Below are positions 17,031 to 24,973 of a stretch of DNA of 64,000 bases, piece by piece; the first letter of the stretch is position 1; the number at the start of each line of letters is the position of its first letter. The notes beneath the pieces are model-generated. The model did no database searches. It saw nothing but the letters and a program-made list of their open reading frames with translations, and was not told the origin of the DNA. Made by a program: the position numbers and the translations under genes. The DNA lies in assembly GCF_014127105.1 (NCBI RefSeq), contig NZ_CP059902.1, forward strand, positions 1,087,001 to 1,151,000, written 5' to 3'. The stretch is from Devosia sp. MC521 (GTDB taxonomy: Bacteria; Pseudomonadota; Alphaproteobacteria; Rhizobiales; Devosiaceae).

Positions 17031-18944
17031 TTAAAAGCTTGCCTTTGCGCCGACGTAGAATGTGCGCCCGGCGTTATTGTAGCCGAGTACATTCTGGTAC
17101 GAGACATTGAGGAGGTTCTGTACGCGCGCGTACACTTCGACGTTCTCGCTCACTTCATAGTTGATGCCTGCGTTGAGCAGCGCGTAGCCAGGGAGCTTTA
17201 CATTCGTGCTGGTCGCAAAATCGGTGTCGTCGGCCTCGCCGACCAGCATGAGGTCTGTATTCAAACGCAGCGGGATTTCTTCGAAATCATAGGCGAGATT
17301 GATAACGCCCGAATGCTTTGGGCGGCGGATTTCGGTAACGCCAGAGCCATCGCGCGAGTCGGTATAAGTATAGGAGCCTGACGCCGTGAAGCCGTTGAAG
17401 AAGTCTAGAGCCGCCGTCAGCTCGACACCTTGGCGCGTGCTGAGCCCAGTATCATTCTCGACTGTCGCTGGCGACCAGCCAACCGACTTAATCTCGTTTT
17501 CGAGGTTCTGGTTGAAGTAAGTTGCGTCTAGGGTGATCAGACCATCAAGCAGTGACTGGCTCACACCGATGTCCCAGCCAATACTTGTTTCTGGCTTGAG
17601 GTTAGCGTTCCCGACGAATGAACTCGGATTGTAGCCAAACTGCTCAACAAAGGTCGGGTTGGTCGAGCCGGTGCCGAGCGATGCGTGCAGCGTCGTGTCT
17701 GAATTCGGAATTTCCCAAGAGCCGGAGAGGCTGTAGGTCGTCACGTTGGCAAACTGGTCGTTGATATCGTGCCGTACAGCTGCGGTCAGATTCAATTGAT
17801 CTGCAAAGCGACCTCGGTATTCACCCACGATGGATTGGGTATTGCGTTTCTGTTCATCGAGAGCGTTTGGCGGTAAGCGCTTAAAAGTCTCGGCGACAAG
17901 GTCGTAGCCGAGAGTAAGGGTGTGTTCTGCGTCAGCAAAGTCCGGGGTATTGAACTTGTGGCCGAGTTGGAACGAGCTCTTATACCGGCTACCGGTATGA
18001 GCCCCGTTTTTCACGCCATTGGTGTCAAAAGTCTCGCGATCTACCTTGGTTCCGCTAAAGCGCCCGCCGTGGAAAAACGCGCCATCATCGCTTTCCCAGT
18101 TATAGCCCAGAGCTGCAAGAAACTCTTCGGTGCGGGTTGTGTCGTATGTATCAATCAGCTTGCCATAGGTTGCGCTGCCGGAAGTCCAATCCTCACTATC
18201 GAGGTCCGCGTGAACACTACCATATCGTAAGTTACCGTCGACCCGCAGGTTTTGGCTCACATTGGCATTGAAGCGGATGTTGGCATCGATGTGGCTGGCG
18301 CCGTCCAGTTCATTGCCAAAAGACGACACGTTAAAGCCATCGGTATGGCGTGCGCTTAGCGCGCTGGTGATATCAAAATTATCCTGGCCGAACGTCACTT
18401 GAGCGTTACCCATTTTGGTGCCGTCAGTGCCAAATTCAGTCGCAAGAGTGGTGCGAATGCCATCTCTGCTGCCCGCCTTGGTGATGATGTTGATGACACC
18501 AGCCATGGCATTCGAGCCCCAGAACGCGCTTTGTGGGCCGCGCAAAATTTCGACGCTTTCAATGTTTGAAACTTGCAGGCGACCGAAGTCAAACTCGCCG
18601 GTGGATGTTTCACTGACCGGCACGCCGTCTATCAGCACCAAGACGTGGTTGCCTTCAGCGCCACGCATACGCACTTGGGTGTTTGCGCCAGCCGAGCCTG
18701 ACGTCGAAACAGAAAGCCCTGGCACCTGTTTGAGGAGGTCCGCAACATAAGGGACCTTGGCGCGATTGATCGTGTCGGAATTGATCAGCGTATAAGATCG
18801 ACCGACCTCGTTGGCGGCAACGGGGGTGAGGCCTGCAGATACCACGACAGGTCCAAGCAAGGTTTCTTGCGCATTCGCCGTGCCGAAAGTGAGCAGCGAG
18901 GCTATTGCTGTAGCCGAAAGCAGCGTCATATTGAGCTTAAACAT
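17031..18944 (-). CDS. TonB-dependent outer-membrane receptor (BtuB/siderophore type)
   Basis: 637 residues from ATG 18944; an in-frame ATG 18956 overlaps the upstream stop as TGATG and is an alternative. Signal peptide about 1-25 (FGTANAQE), TonB-box-like LLGPVVVSA, plug domain about 45-150 (VADLLKQVPGLSV, RMRGAEGNHVLVLIDGVPV, ESVEILRGPQSAFWGSNAMAGVINI in parts) and a beta barrel ending in Phe (FYVGAKASF). The size and plug resemble BtuB/catecholate receptors. No cobalamin riboswitch precedes it; the FhuF-like reductase and siderophore-type ABC genes upstream in the same operon favour a ferric siderophore as ligand. Confidence 0.88.
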   Translation of the reverse strand: MFKLNMTLLSATAIASLLTFGTANAQETLLGPVVVSAGLTPVAANEVGRSYTLINSDTINRAKVPYVADLLKQVPGLSVSTSGSAGANTQVRMRGAEGNHVLVLIDGVPVSETSTGEFDFGRLQVSNIESVEILRGPQSAFWGSNAMAGVINIITKAGSRDGIRTTLATEFGTDGTKMGNAQVTFGQDNFDITSALSARHTDGFNVSSFGNELDGASHIDANIRFNANVSQNLRVDGNLRYGSVHADLDSEDWTSGSATYGKLIDTYDTTRTEEFLAALGYNWESDDGAFFHGGRFSGTKVDRETFDTNGVKNGAHTGSRYKSSFQLGHKFNTPDFADAEHTLTLGYDLVAETFKRLPPNALDEQKRNTQSIVGEYRGRFADQLNLTAAVRHDINDQFANVTTYSLSGSWEIPNSDTTLHASLGTGSTNPTFVEQFGYNPSSFVGNANLKPETSIGWDIGVSQSLLDGLITLDATYFNQNLENEIKSVGWSPATVENDTGLSTRQGVELTAALDFFNGFTASGSYTYTDSRDGSGVTEIRRPKHSGVINLAYDFEEIPLRLNTDLMLVGEADDTDFATSTNVKLPGYALLNAGINYEVSENVEVYARVQNLLNVSYQNVLGYNNAGRTFYVGAKASF

Positions 18945-18955
18945 AGGACTTCTCA

Positions 18956-19783
18956 TCAAATAGCGCGCTGGGAGACCCAGTCGGCATTGCGCTGGAGGCG
19001 TTCGAGTTCTGGGACCAGCGGGCAGCTGGCGCAGAAATTGTTCTTTTCGGATTTGTAGTAGAGGCAGCACGCCGCACGGCGCTGGCACACCCGGTTTTGG
19101 CCGTCTGATTTGACTGAATAGAGTTTTGGCCGTGCACTGGTCGGAATGCCTGTGAGGCGAATAATTTCGTCCGCTTCCTGTTGCGCGCGCTCTTCCTGGC
19201 CCAGCGCTTCGCACATTCCATAAATTTGCGCGGCCCAAGACGACGAGACCATCGACCAGAGAGCCTTGTAGGAATAGTTCGACCAGCGGTGGAGCGCTTC
19301 AACCGTGTCAGCGCTCATCATGAGCAATTGTTTAGCAACTGCTGCGCGACGCGCTTCCACTTCCCCTGAAAGGCTGTCGTCGACTTCGAGCCCTTCAACA
19401 CCTACTGATTGCAGTAATGTGCTGGATGAGAATTTGAGCGCAAACCGATGGTAGGAAATCGTCGACTGGCTCAGAAGGTGGGCGGCGACGGGAAGGCCTG
19501 CCGCCCAGCCCGTGCGCAGCAGAAGCGAGGCAGCGGCTCCCTTGCGACTGCGCCCAAATCCTTTGTGTTGCAGCTCCTCAAGCATGGTCGGCAAGGGGCC
19601 GTCGTTGGCGTCGCTCAGCTGTTGTTGAGTGATCCAACCATCCAAATTGGACCAAGTCGCGCCGATGTCGCGGACAACAAGGCTAGGCTGAAGATAAAAC
19701 TCCTCAGCCTTTTCCAAGAAACGCTCTGTGGTCGAAGCTTTTAGTCCCCGAGAGCCATTGAGGATGGTCTGCGTCGTCTCCAT
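18956..19783 (-). CDS. FhuF-like (2Fe-2S) ferric-siderophore reductase
   Basis: 275 residues from ATG 19783 (TGATG overlap with the upstream gene; a GTG at 19786 is the alternative). The C-terminal cysteine pattern CC-x10-C-x2-C, in RRAACCLYYKSEKNNFCASCPL read as AACCLYY then FCASCPL, is the FhuF [2Fe-2S] signature. The N-terminal region is mostly helical without membrane segments. FhuF reduces ferric iron in imported siderophores in the cytoplasm, matching the TonB receptor and ABC importer flanking it. It indicates that intact ferric siderophore reaches the cytoplasm. Confidence 0.85.
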   Translation of the reverse strand: METTQTILNGSRGLKASTTERFLEKAEEFYLQPSLVVRDIGATWSNLDGWITQQQLSDANDGPLPTMLEELQHKGFGRSRKGAAASLLLRTGWAAGLPVAAHLLSQSTISYHRFALKFSSSTLLQSVGVEGLEVDDSLSGEVEARRAAVAKQLLMMSADTVEALHRWSNYSYKALWSMVSSSWAAQIYGMCEALGQEERAQQEADEIIRLTGIPTSARPKLYSVKSDGQNRVCQRRAACCLYYKSEKNNFCASCPLVPELERLQRNADWVSQRAI

Positions 19784-20376
19784 CACGATGCATCCATCAT
19801 CATGTCTTGGTAGCCCTCTCCGGTTTCATCGAATGCTTCCGGATCGCGGCCGAGGTAACGCTGAGCAATGTCGCGCCACATGGCCAGATTTTCCCAGCGC
19901 GCTGGTTTGAGCAGCTTGTCGCCTAAGTCAGCGTGCGGGTTGGCGAAGTGGATGGTCAGCATCGGAGTGCCGGCACTGTTGATGAGATCGAAGCCCCAAG
20001 TGAGCGGTGCGCCTTTCATGTCGAGGCGACGGAAAATGACGGCTTTCCCGGGCAACCGGGCTGGGCGCGTTTCGCCGACGGGCCAGCCACCGGTGCCCAC
20101 ACAAATATGGAAGTGCTGCGTGCCGCAAGCGATGGTTAAAAACCCATTCGATAAATCGAAGTAGGACGGGGCCGTCGCACACGTCATCTCATAGGACGCG
20201 CCTTCGATCAGTGGACCGAAGTTGACCTGATCCCAGTAGGTTTTGAAGACGTATTGGATGAACTCAGCGAGGTAGTTCTCATCCAAAGGCAGAGCCCATT
20301 CCTGTACGGCGCTGGTAAAGCCGTCGTTGGAGGGAATGATCTGCGGTTCGCTCGATACGGGAATTGGGTTGGTCAT
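19783..20376 (-). CDS. Conserved protein of unknown function in siderophore operon (a)
   Basis: 197 residues from ATG 20376; not recognised. No signal peptide, membrane helix or cysteine cluster. Visible segments: AEFIQYVFKTYWDQVNFGPLIEGASYE, then TIACGTQHFHICVGTGGWPVGETRP and FANPHADLGDKLLKPARWENLAMWRDIAQRYLG (each shown only in part). The HFHIC segment and the neighbouring gene's HVH motif hint at metal or haem handling, but that is guesswork. It sits between the second unknown gene (2 bases) and the FhuF-like gene (overlap), so its product probably acts with cytoplasmic iron release. Confidence 0.7.
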   Translation of the reverse strand: MTNPIPVSSEPQIIPSNDGFTSAVQEWALPLDENYLAEFIQYVFKTYWDQVNFGPLIEGASYEMTCATAPSYFDLSNGFLTIACGTQHFHICVGTGGWPVGETRPARLPGKAVIFRRLDMKGAPLTWGFDLINSAGTPMLTIHFANPHADLGDKLLKPARWENLAMWRDIAQRYLGRDPEAFDETGEGYQDMMMDAS

Positions 20377-20378
20377 GG

Positions 20379-21356
20379 TTATTCCGCCAGCAGTTCTGCG
20401 TCTTGATCGGCAGGGATGTTGTCGAATTGGCTTGCCCAGGCAGCGACATTGGCATCGCGCTTTTGGGTCAGGCGGCGCAGCGCAACGCGAGCGGTTGTCC
20501 GACCGCGGCGGGTGTCCGGCCACACATCGGGCCGCGGGGCCGTGCCTGCCGTGACTGTTTCGCGGACGGTCTTGGCGATGGCGTGCTCGTCGGGCAGGGC
20601 GTACTGGTTCCAGAGCGCGAGGAACGCTGCGTCCTTTTCGTCCGAGAAGGGCTGTTCATGTCCCAGTACGTCACGCCAGGGGGAGCCCGGGTGCAGCGTG
20701 AGAATGGGCTGGTAGCCTTCTGGTATCGGGTCTGTCGCAGCATGCGTGCGGCCTGAAGTGATCGACTTGGCGATCAGATGTGTATGCGGACCTTCCGGGC
20801 TTTTGCCGTTGGGGTGCGGGATCTCTTGGTAAACCTCAAGACGCCCGAGTGGGCTCAGCATGACGCGGTGCGGTTGTGCACGCAAAGTGTCGGCGTGAAG
20901 GTGCCGTGCCTGCTCGGAGAAAATGGACAAGCCTTCAAGCGAGCGCATAAATTTGATGTGATCTGGATCGTGCGTGCGGGCGCACATGTGGACGTGGCCG
21001 ATGCCGACACCGAGATCAAACAAGATCGCGTCGCGTTGGTCCTCACGCAGTGCATCGCGGTCTGGGCCAAGCTCGCGGACAACATGAGGCTTGTCAGCCT
21101 CAGCAGTGCGCTTCATGCAAAACGCAACATCGTTGTGCCAGCTCTTGCCATCAGCGGCGAGAGTTTCAAAGGCGATGATTTTGATATCATCGGCTGGTGT
21201 GATGCGAATGGCTGCGCGCTTGGTCACGCGGCTCAACGCGTCGGTATGCAGGGTCTCCTCACCGGCATCCCAGCGGAATTCACCAATTGCACCAAATGTG
21301 CCAATGCTCCACGTGTTGCGCGGATCAAGCAAGGCCTGTCGGACGACTTCTTTCAC
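20379..21356 (-). CDS. Conserved protein of unknown function in siderophore operon (b), His-rich motifs
   Basis: 325 residues with a GTG start at 21356 overlapping the binding-protein stop (GTGA), RBS GGGGAA. Not securely recognised. No signal peptide or membrane helix, so cytoplasmic. Distinctive motifs: GIGHVHMCARTHDPDH near residue 115 and EGPHTHLIAKS near residue 190, which could form a metal- or haem-binding site. The C-terminal third is Arg/Ala rich (RTTARVALRRLTQKRDANVAAW). Always-coupled arrangement with protein (a), FhuF and the ABC genes suggests a role in siderophore-iron processing. Confidence 0.75.
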   Translation of the reverse strand: MKEVVRQALLDPRNTWSIGTFGAIGEFRWDAGEETLHTDALSRVTKRAAIRITPADDIKIIAFETLAADGKSWHNDVAFCMKRTAEADKPHVVRELGPDRDALREDQRDAILFDLGVGIGHVHMCARTHDPDHIKFMRSLEGLSIFSEQARHLHADTLRAQPHRVMLSPLGRLEVYQEIPHPNGKSPEGPHTHLIAKSITSGRTHAATDPIPEGYQPILTLHPGSPWRDVLGHEQPFSDEKDAAFLALWNQYALPDEHAIAKTVRETVTAGTAPRPDVWPDTRRGRTTARVALRRLTQKRDANVAAWASQFDNIPADQDAELLAE

Positions 21357-22555
21357 GTGTTCCCCCCAGTGGTCTTCGTGTCATTCGTGATGGATCGGTA
21401 AAAGACGCGCTCGTGATCACCCACCAGATCAGGGTGAAGGATTGAGATCAGGTCTTTGATGACGAGGTCTGGGCGCAATGTGCCCATCTCATAAATTTGG
21501 ACGCCCCCGTTGGGGCCTTTGAGTGCGTCTGGCATCCACACCTGACCCGCTTGTGCGGCGGGAAGGGCCGCAAGGCGTGGGTCATCAGCGGCGATGTCTG
21601 CAAGGCTCAGATAGTCGTTCGACGCATGGATCCAGAATTGTGCATCCAGCGCGGACCCGATGAGCCGCTCAAAATCGTGGATTTGAAAGCTGCCCGCGTT
21701 GGTGTCAGTTTCGAAGACGTAACGCCCGCCAGCATCGACGATTGACGCGGCAACAAAGCTGGCGCCGCCTGCGGCAAAGAACGTGCCTTCAAAAGCGCTG
21801 CCACTGAGAACCCATGGCTTCTGCTCGTCGGTTAGATGGGCAACTCTGGCGACGGCTGTCGCGTATTCTGTCGTGATTTCGTCGTAAACCGCGTTGGCTT
21901 TGGCTTCTTCGTTATAAAGCGCGGCAACGAACTTGACCCATTCGGCCCGACCCAGTGGCGTTGTTTCCTGCCAATCAGAGTGATTGACCACCGAGATGCC
22001 GAGATTGCGAACTTGCGCCATCTCAGCCGAGCCGCTACCGGCAGCCAGCACTACGTCTGGCTGAGCCGATACAATACGCTCGACATCAATGGCTCCGCTT
22101 GACTCGAACTCGGTCACATCCGGTTTTGAGATCTGTGCGAGCACTTCGGGCAGGGAGACAAAGTCCTTGCGCGCTATGCCGGTGATTGTTTCCACCTGCC
22201 CAAGCGCCAGAAGTGAAGGATTTTGTGTGGTGCTGCCTGCGAAAACACTGCGGATTGGCACTTGGATGACAGCGTCGATCTGCTGGTCAAGCTTTGGAAG
22301 CGGTGCGCCGCAAAGATTGAGTAGATAGGTCTCTGGTCTCCCACCCGGAAAAGGTTTTTCGACGGTGAGAAGCTTATAGCTATCGTGGTAACTGAGCGAA
22401 AAGTTCTTGGCGTTTGTGATCTTAGCCTTATGGGCGAAATAGTCCTCACCGGCGCTGTAAGACGTTAGGCAGCCATCACCATCGAACGGCGCGGCTAAGG
22501 CGCTCGTGCACGCACAGACGGAAACAGCGGTAAGGATCGACACGCGAGACATCAT
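21353..22555 (-). CDS. Periplasmic siderophore/cobalamin-type ABC substrate-binding protein
   Basis: 400 residues, longer than typical BtuF/FepB (260-330). Signal peptide about 1-21 (VCACTSALAAP). Two lobes of the TroA/BtuF fold: VETITGIARKDFVSLPEV and DVERIVSAQPDVVLAAG in the N lobe, then a long connecting helix and the C lobe ending HPDLV. An extra ~80 residues follow the signal (ITNAKNFSLSYHDSYKLLTV). Starts overlap the ATPase stop by 4 bases. Delivers a ferric chelate to the FecCD-type permease. Confidence 0.85.
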   Translation of the reverse strand: MMSRVSILTAVSVCACTSALAAPFDGDGCLTSYSAGEDYFAHKAKITNAKNFSLSYHDSYKLLTVEKPFPGGRPETYLLNLCGAPLPKLDQQIDAVIQVPIRSVFAGSTTQNPSLLALGQVETITGIARKDFVSLPEVLAQISKPDVTEFESSGAIDVERIVSAQPDVVLAAGSGSAEMAQVRNLGISVVNHSDWQETTPLGRAEWVKFVAALYNEEAKANAVYDEITTEYATAVARVAHLTDEQKPWVLSGSAFEGTFFAAGGASFVAASIVDAGGRYVFETDTNAGSFQIHDFERLIGSALDAQFWIHASNDYLSLADIAADDPRLAALPAAQAGQVWMPDALKGPNGGVQIYEMGTLRPDLVIKDLISILHPDLVGDHERVFYRSITNDTKTTGGNT

Positions 22556-23607
22556 GAGCCGGTGCGCTCCAAAATCTGAGCGACGCGTGTAGGCTGTTCA
22601 GTGAGGTTGAGGCCGCGAGCGCAGCATGCGAGCTCGCCAAAGCTTTGACCAAAATGGGCCTCGTCGTCGTAGCGCAGAGACCAACCGTGCGCGGTCACAT
22701 TCACAATAATTAGGTTGGATGCATCGACGGGGGCAGGCGGGGGCAATAGGCCTTCCCGCTCCAGTACGGCTGCCGCCAAGCCCACATTGTCTCCATCACC
22801 CGTCACGGTCGCATAGCCACGCAGGGTAGGGCGCACTGTGAAGCTGCGCTCTGCGGCGCAAAAGCTCATCGTTGGACCAGAAAAGCAGCTCTCAAGATGG
22901 CCCGAGGCGATCAGATCTTCCGGCGCGCCATTGTGCAGCTGACCGTCCTTCTCAACGAGCCAAACGGTATCAGCGGTGCGAAGAGCAAGTTCGAGATCAT
23001 GGCTAGAAAGGATAATCGCCACATTGGATGCACGTGCGAGAGCACGGAGCATGCCGACCAGTTCAATGCGAGCCGTTACGTCAAGGAATGCTGTGGGCTC
23101 GTCGAGCAGCAAAAGGTCCGGTTGCTGCGCCAAAGCGCGCGCAATCATCACGCGCTGGCGCTCGCCGTCTGACATCTCCGAAACATCTCGGTCAGCGAGA
23201 TGGCTGCCACCGACCGAAGCTAGGGCGTTGCGGGCTATAGTGCGGTCGTTGGCGCTCAACAAGCCTGCCCAGCCGGTGTATGGATACCGGCCAAGTTCGA
23301 CGAGTTTTTCGGCGGTGATTGAACCAATGGACAAGCGATCAGTCAGTACCAAGCCCAAATGTTTCGCCAAATCCATTTGCGACAGATGAGCGATATCGCG
23401 TCCGGCAATCTCTACTGAACCACCCGTGGGTTTCTGTGCCCGGGCCAACGTACGCAGCAGTGTGGACTTGCCAGCCCCGTTCGTTCCCAGAAGGAAAACC
23501 AGTTCGCCGGGCATAATGGTGAGATTCAGATTGGCGAGAACGGTACGGGCACGTTTGCCAGTGACATAGCCAACGCTCAGGTCATGGGTCTGTAATGTCG
23601 GACGCAT
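22552..23607 (-). CDS. FecE-type ABC ATPase with ~100-residue C-terminal extension
   Basis: 351 residues versus about 255 for FecE/FepC. Walker A GTNGAGKS near residue 41, signature MSDGERQRVMIARAL near 143 and Walker B LLLLDEPTAFLD. After the ATPase core (about residue 240) comes an unusual C-terminal domain with several Cys residues (SFCAAERS, GELACCARGLN) and a strand pattern LIIVNVTAHGWSLRYDD. Function of the extension is unknown; it could be regulatory or chelate-sensing. TAATG overlap with the permease gene. Confidence 0.88.
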   Translation of the reverse strand: MRPTLQTHDLSVGYVTGKRARTVLANLNLTIMPGELVFLLGTNGAGKSTLLRTLARAQKPTGGSVEIAGRDIAHLSQMDLAKHLGLVLTDRLSIGSITAEKLVELGRYPYTGWAGLLSANDRTIARNALASVGGSHLADRDVSEMSDGERQRVMIARALAQQPDLLLLDEPTAFLDVTARIELVGMLRALARASNVAIILSSHDLELALRTADTVWLVEKDGQLHNGAPEDLIASGHLESCFSGPTMSFCAAERSFTVRPTLRGYATVTGDGDNVGLAAAVLEREGLLPPPAPVDASNLIIVNVTAHGWSLRYDDEAHFGQSFGELACCARGLNLTEQPTRVAQILERTGS

Positions 23608-24704
23608 TAGCTCAGTACTCCACGGCGTGATTTGAGGATGACGAACAGAACGACTGGCGCACCCACGAGGGCGGTCACAGCGTTGAGGGGGAGCGAGCCG
23701 AACTGTCCGGGGAAGAGCGAAACGATTTGCGCAAACAGAGCGATCTGGGCGCCCAGGAGCACTGAAACGGGAACGAGAACCGCATGGTCAGACGTGCTGG
23801 TCAGCGCGCGCGCGAGATGCGGGACGGCGACCCCCAGAAACCCAATCGGGCCGCAGAACGCCGTCACTGCTCCGGCGAGCATTGAGGCTGATCCCATGGT
23901 GATGAGACGGGTGAAGCGGGTGTTGACGCCCATCGATCGCGCATAATTGTCGCCCAAGAGCATGGCGTTGAGCTGCTTTATCGAGATTAGCGCAACAGCG
24001 ATGCCAAAAAGGATTACAGGTGCGAATACGGGCAAGTCAGACCAGGTAACGGCGCTGAACGAGCCAAAACCCCATGCGGTCCAGCGCTGCAATTGTTCGG
24101 GCGATGCACCAGCAACAAGCACAGTAACGAAAGCAGAGACGCCATAGCCGGTCATCAGACCAAAAATGAGAACGGTCGAAGGGTTGGCAAGGCGAGCAGC
24201 AATGATAAGCGTTGGAATGAGTATCGCGAGCGCCCCGAGCGTTGCCGCAGTCACCAAGACCAGACCCCCACCGATGCCAAATCCGCCAGTCAGCAGACCC
24301 GCCATAGCGCTGCCGGAAGCCAAAACCACGAGGGCAACACCCAAGCTTGCGCCTGAGGTGATCCCCAAGACGAAAGGGTCGGCCAGTGGGTTGCGCAGTA
24401 GGGTCTGCATCTGAAGACCGGCTACGCCCAAAGCCGCTCCAGCGAGCAACGCAGTTAGGGCGCGGGGCAGGCGGATGGAGGTGATAACGCCAGCCGTGCT
24501 TGGCTTCTCTGTTGGCAAACCAAGAAGCGCTGCGGCGACGTCGGACAAGGCGATCGCAGTCGAGCCAATCGCAACCGCCACGCACAGCATGACGAGTAAG
24601 CTTAGGCTCAATGCGGCCAAGATCAGGCTATGACGATGGCGCGCAACAAATGCGCCCCAGGCGTTGCCTGATGGCCATCTGCTATCCGCAGATGTCTGGA
24701 ACAT
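23607..24704 (-). CDS. FecCD-family ABC permease
   Basis: 365 residues, about nine to ten hydrophobic helices. Family segments: SIRLPRALTALLAGAALGVAG, NPLADPFVLGITSGASLG and FCGPIGFLGVAVPHLARAL (shown separately). N-terminal cytoplasmic ~25 residues. First gene of a long minus-strand operon running through ATPase, binding protein, two unknown proteins, FhuF, receptor, ExbB, ExbD and TonB, with only overlaps or tiny gaps between them. Confidence 0.92.
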   Translation of the reverse strand: MFQTSADSRWPSGNAWGAFVARHRHSLILAALSLSLLVMLCVAVAIGSTAIALSDVAAALLGLPTEKPSTAGVITSIRLPRALTALLAGAALGVAGLQMQTLLRNPLADPFVLGITSGASLGVALVVLASGSAMAGLLTGGFGIGGGLVLVTAATLGALAILIPTLIIAARLANPSTVLIFGLMTGYGVSAFVTVLVAGASPEQLQRWTAWGFGSFSAVTWSDLPVFAPVILFGIAVALISIKQLNAMLLGDNYARSMGVNTRFTRLITMGSASMLAGAVTAFCGPIGFLGVAVPHLARALTSTSDHAVLVPVSVLLGAQIALFAQIVSLFPGQFGSLPLNAVTALVGAPVVLFVILKSRRGVLS

Positions 24705-24819
24705 TCCCTCTCCCTCCTGACACCATGTTCAGGATCTCCAGCGCTCGCGTCGGGCTTTGCCTCTTAAGCGTGTGGCGCTTGGTGATGGGATTACCGTGCA
24801 CTGTCTGGCGCGTTCCGTG

Positions 24820-24858
24820 CCTGCACGTTTTGGATTTAAACTTGCCGATTTTTGCAGG
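24820..24858 (-). promoter_or_regulatory. GTGCAGG inverted repeat upstream of the siderophore-type operon
   Basis: CCTGCA (24820-24825) and TGCAGG (24853-24858) flank an AT-rich core with TTTAAAC. Minus strand reads AAAACGTGCAGG, identical to the site at 12942 over these 12 bases. It lies 116 bases before the permease start. Confidence 0.45.
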
Positions 24859-24920
24859 TTTGTTTTGTGTAAATTCAACGCGCTAGGGGATACGAGTTTT
24901 TGCGGTGCGCTTGGGCATTA

Positions 24921-24955
24921 GAAAAGGAGGCGCAGGAGCCAACCCGCGCCTCCTA
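24921..24955 (-). terminator. Rho-independent terminator of the esterase gene
   Basis: Minus-strand AGGAGGCGC, 12-base loop, GCGCCTCCT followed by TTTTC; plus coordinates about 24926-24955 with the T run at 24922-24925. It ends 18 bases beyond the esterase stop. Confidence 0.7.
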
Positions 24956-24973
24956 ATTATGCTTTCAACTGGA

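Noticed and set aside
17031-18944. Calling the receptor a cobalamin (BtuB) transporter
   Set aside because: No cobalamin riboswitch precedes the operon, and the FhuF-like reductase points to siderophore iron.
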